64,000 nt of DNA from Limnobaculum xujianqingii. Lineage in GTDB: Bacteria; Pseudomonadota; Gammaproteobacteria; Enterobacterales; Enterobacteriaceae. The notes below the pieces were generated by a model. It saw nothing but the letters and a program-made list of their open reading frames with translations, did not search any database and was not told the origin of the DNA. Below are positions 62,106-64,000 of the stretch, piece by piece (positions within the stretch are counted from its first letter, which is position 1; each line of letters opens with the position of its first letter). Location of the stretch: positions 1,631,501 through 1,695,500 of the forward strand of contig NZ_JABMLK010000001.1 in assembly GCF_013394855.1 (NCBI RefSeq), written 5' to 3'. The translations under genes and the position numbers were made by a program.

Positions 62106-64000
62106 ATGCGAGACATGATTGAATCGATCACCCTCTCCGGCATAGCGACCTACAGCCCCGTAACCCCTGAAGCGATTCAAAACCTGAAGGCTTTGAACTA
62201 CTTCTACGGTGCAAACGGAGCAGGTAAGACAACGATCAGTAGGCTGATAAACAACCCAGCACTATCAACTGCCTCCAAGGTCACTTGGGTGAAGGGCAAT
62301 CCAATTCCGGCACTGGTCTACAACAACGATTTCATCGCGGCGAATTTCACTGATTCTAAACAGTTCAAAGGTGTGTTCACGCTGGGGCAGGCCGAGCAGG
62401 CGCAACTTGATCACCTGGAAGAGCTCAAGAAGGAAAGAGACCGCCACGCGCTTTTCAAAACCAAAGCTCAAGAAAACCTGAATGGCCCGGACGGCAAGAG
62501 CGGGAGGATTGCCGAAAAAAATGCCTTGGAAGAGAAGCTAGTAGGACGGTGCTGGGAGCAAAAGCAGAAGCACGACGATGAGTTTCAGGGGGGCTTTCAA
62601 AGGTCTAAGAAATAACCGGGAGGCCTTCAAAAATAGGGTCTTACAGGAGAGCAAGAATAACACCTCCCAGCTGGTTGATATCGAAGACCTGCGCAAACGT
62701 GCAGATGTACTTTATGGTGACGCACCATTACCCATGAATGCTGTCTCCAATCTAGACCTGTCCCGTTTGGTCGCGCTTGAGCAAAACCATGCCCTGAGCA
62801 AGAAAGTGGTCGGTAAAGAAGATGTCAATGTATCTGCGATGATCCAGCACTTGGGAAACAGTGACTGGATAAGGCAAGGTATGAAGTACTTGGGCCATAC
62901 CGACGATGACTGTCCTTTCTGTCAACAGAAATTACCGCATGAATTCGAAAAAAGCCTCGAAGATTACTTCGACGAAACATTCGAAGCTGATACTCGAGCC
63001 CTTTCGATGTTTCGGGATACTTATAACGACTTAGCAGATACTCTGTTAGCCCAGGCTCAAACAGTCCTGACCACGAATTGCTCGCATCTAGATAAAGATA
63101 AACTTGATCTTGAGTTGCAGGCCCTAAATGCAATCATATTGGTGAACAGGCAACGCATTGACCACAAGGTGGCTAGCCCTAGTACTGAAGTGACGCTAGA
63201 AGGTCTGACAGAAATTTCGCTTAAAATTTCTGAGCTAATCGAGGCGGCCAACCTCAAGGTATCTGAACATAATCGTCTTATTTCGGGATTCTCCGTCGAG
63301 CAAAACAAGTTAACAGATGCGGTGTGGCGATATCTAATTGATGTTGAGCTTAAAGACACTCTTGCTGATTATACTAAAGATATTGACCGTATCGGCAAAG
63401 CAATTGACGGCATAACTGCGAGCATGGATAGGGCAACAGTAGACATATCCACAGCTGACGCAGAAATTGCAAAGATTGAAAATTCGCTGACAAGTGTGAG
63501 ACTTACTGTCGTTGCGATCAACAAAATTCTGAAAGACTTTGGATTCCGAAGCTTCTCGCTAGATCCTGCATGTGCCGACAATTCATATCGCCTGATCAGA
63601 AGCGATGGAACTGATGCTAAAGCAACGCTCAGCGAAGGCGAAAAAACCTTCGTTACTTTCCTGTACTTCTATCATTTGCTTTGGGGAAGCATCTCGACCT
63701 CAGGCATCAGCACTGATCGAATAGTCGTCATCGATGACCCGGTTTCAAGCTTGGATAGCGATGTGCTGTTCATCGTGAGTAGCTTGATCAAGAAGCTTTT
63801 TCACGAAGTTCGCCAGAAGGGGAATAACCTAAAACAGATCTTTGTTCTGACCCATAACGTGCACTTTCATAAAGAAATCACCTTTAATCCCCAGCGAACT
63901 GGAGATGCGTCTATTAAGGATGAGACGTTTTGGATAGTACGCAAGCCCGATCATTTCTCGAAAATTGAAGGTTTTGAAAGTAATCCCATCAAGACGTCCT
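62106..64000 (+). pseudogene. RloC-like AAA_13 ATPase, frameshifted and cut by the window edge
   Basis: 62106-62615 encodes a P-loop start: YFYGANGAGKTTISRL, then PALVYNNDFIAANF, and ends after EFQGGFQRSKK. The next frame carries on without a break: GLRNNREAFKNRVLQES, a zinc-hook-like CPFCQQKL (from 62911), TLSEGEKTFVTFLYFYHLL (signature), RIVVIDDPVSSLDSD (Walker B) and LTHNVHFHKE. Dropping one G from the six at 62588-62593 joins them as EFQGAFKGLR. RloC is an anticodon nuclease with this ATPase and hook; its nuclease domain would lie beyond 64000. Start 62106 or 62115. Confidence 0.82.

Noticed and set aside
58800..64000. Searched for integrase, tRNA attachment site or transposon ends around the defence island
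   Set aside because: None found; the right end is outside the window.
1..64000. CRISPR arrays, tRNA and rRNA genes
   Set aside because: No regularly spaced short repeats outside the adhesin gene, and no cloverleaf or rRNA sequence recognised by eye.

Overview
The window is enterobacterial chromosome, roughly 45% GC by eye, with an accessory right-hand end. Many genes are unmistakable orthologues of Escherichia coli core genes: raiA, pheL-pheA, mrcB, hrpB, sfsA, dksA, gluQ, pcnB, folK, can, hpt, speE-speD and tyrA-aroF. Sequence divergence and gene order do not fit Escherichia/Salmonella. A deep Enterobacterales lineage such as the Budviciaceae is my guess, but I could not test it.

Layout. 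Positions 1-11663 (minus strand) hold the N-terminal ~3,890 residues of a giant BapA-type secreted adhesin built from about 35 Ig-like modules; its C-terminus is off the left edge. Positions 12415-14239 carry raiA and the Phe-attenuated pheL-pheA unit. Positions 14.7-39.1 kb are a long block that in E. coli lies near minute 3 of the map (mrcB-hrpB-sfsA-dksA-gluQ-pcnB-folK ... yadE-yadH-yadG-can-hpt ... yacC-speE-speD). Here it sits between pheA and tyrA, which are adjacent in E. coli. Several E. coli members are absent (ligT, panBCD, yadI, gcd, cueO). In their place are a diguanylate cyclase, a DUF1287 protein, a TetR-controlled Tm-1-like/PEP-hydrolase-like pair, two DUF1471 secreted peptides, and a TetR plus a broken MarA/RamA-like regulator. 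Positions 39.1-43.1 kb resume the minute-58 order with tyrA, aroF and a YfiL-like lipoprotein.

From 43 to 58.7 kb are mixed accessory functions: a PspE-like rhodanese, a yhiI-rbbA-yhhJ export operon, an AT-rich membrane protein, a Ner/SfsB-type regulator, an M15 peptidase plus ankyrin protein, a TetA-type efflux gene broken by an 11-bp tandem duplication, LysR/pirin/isochorismatase genes and a GNAT-YoaP protein. From about 58.8 kb the composition changes and a defence island begins: an antitoxin-like remnant, a small orphan gene, an XcyI/Cfr9I-type restriction-modification pair (predicted CCCGGG specificity), and a RloC-like AAA_13 ATPase with a zinc-hook CxxC that is frameshifted at a run of six G and continues off the right edge.

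A family of structured intergenic repeats of about 110-210 bp (five copies: 14271, 14446, 19818, 34328, 40337) links the core part of the window. Three genes are visibly broken or frameshifted (MarA-like, TetA-like, RloC-like). The giant adhesin also contains one collapsed module. No tRNA, rRNA, CRISPR array, integrase or intact insertion sequence was seen.
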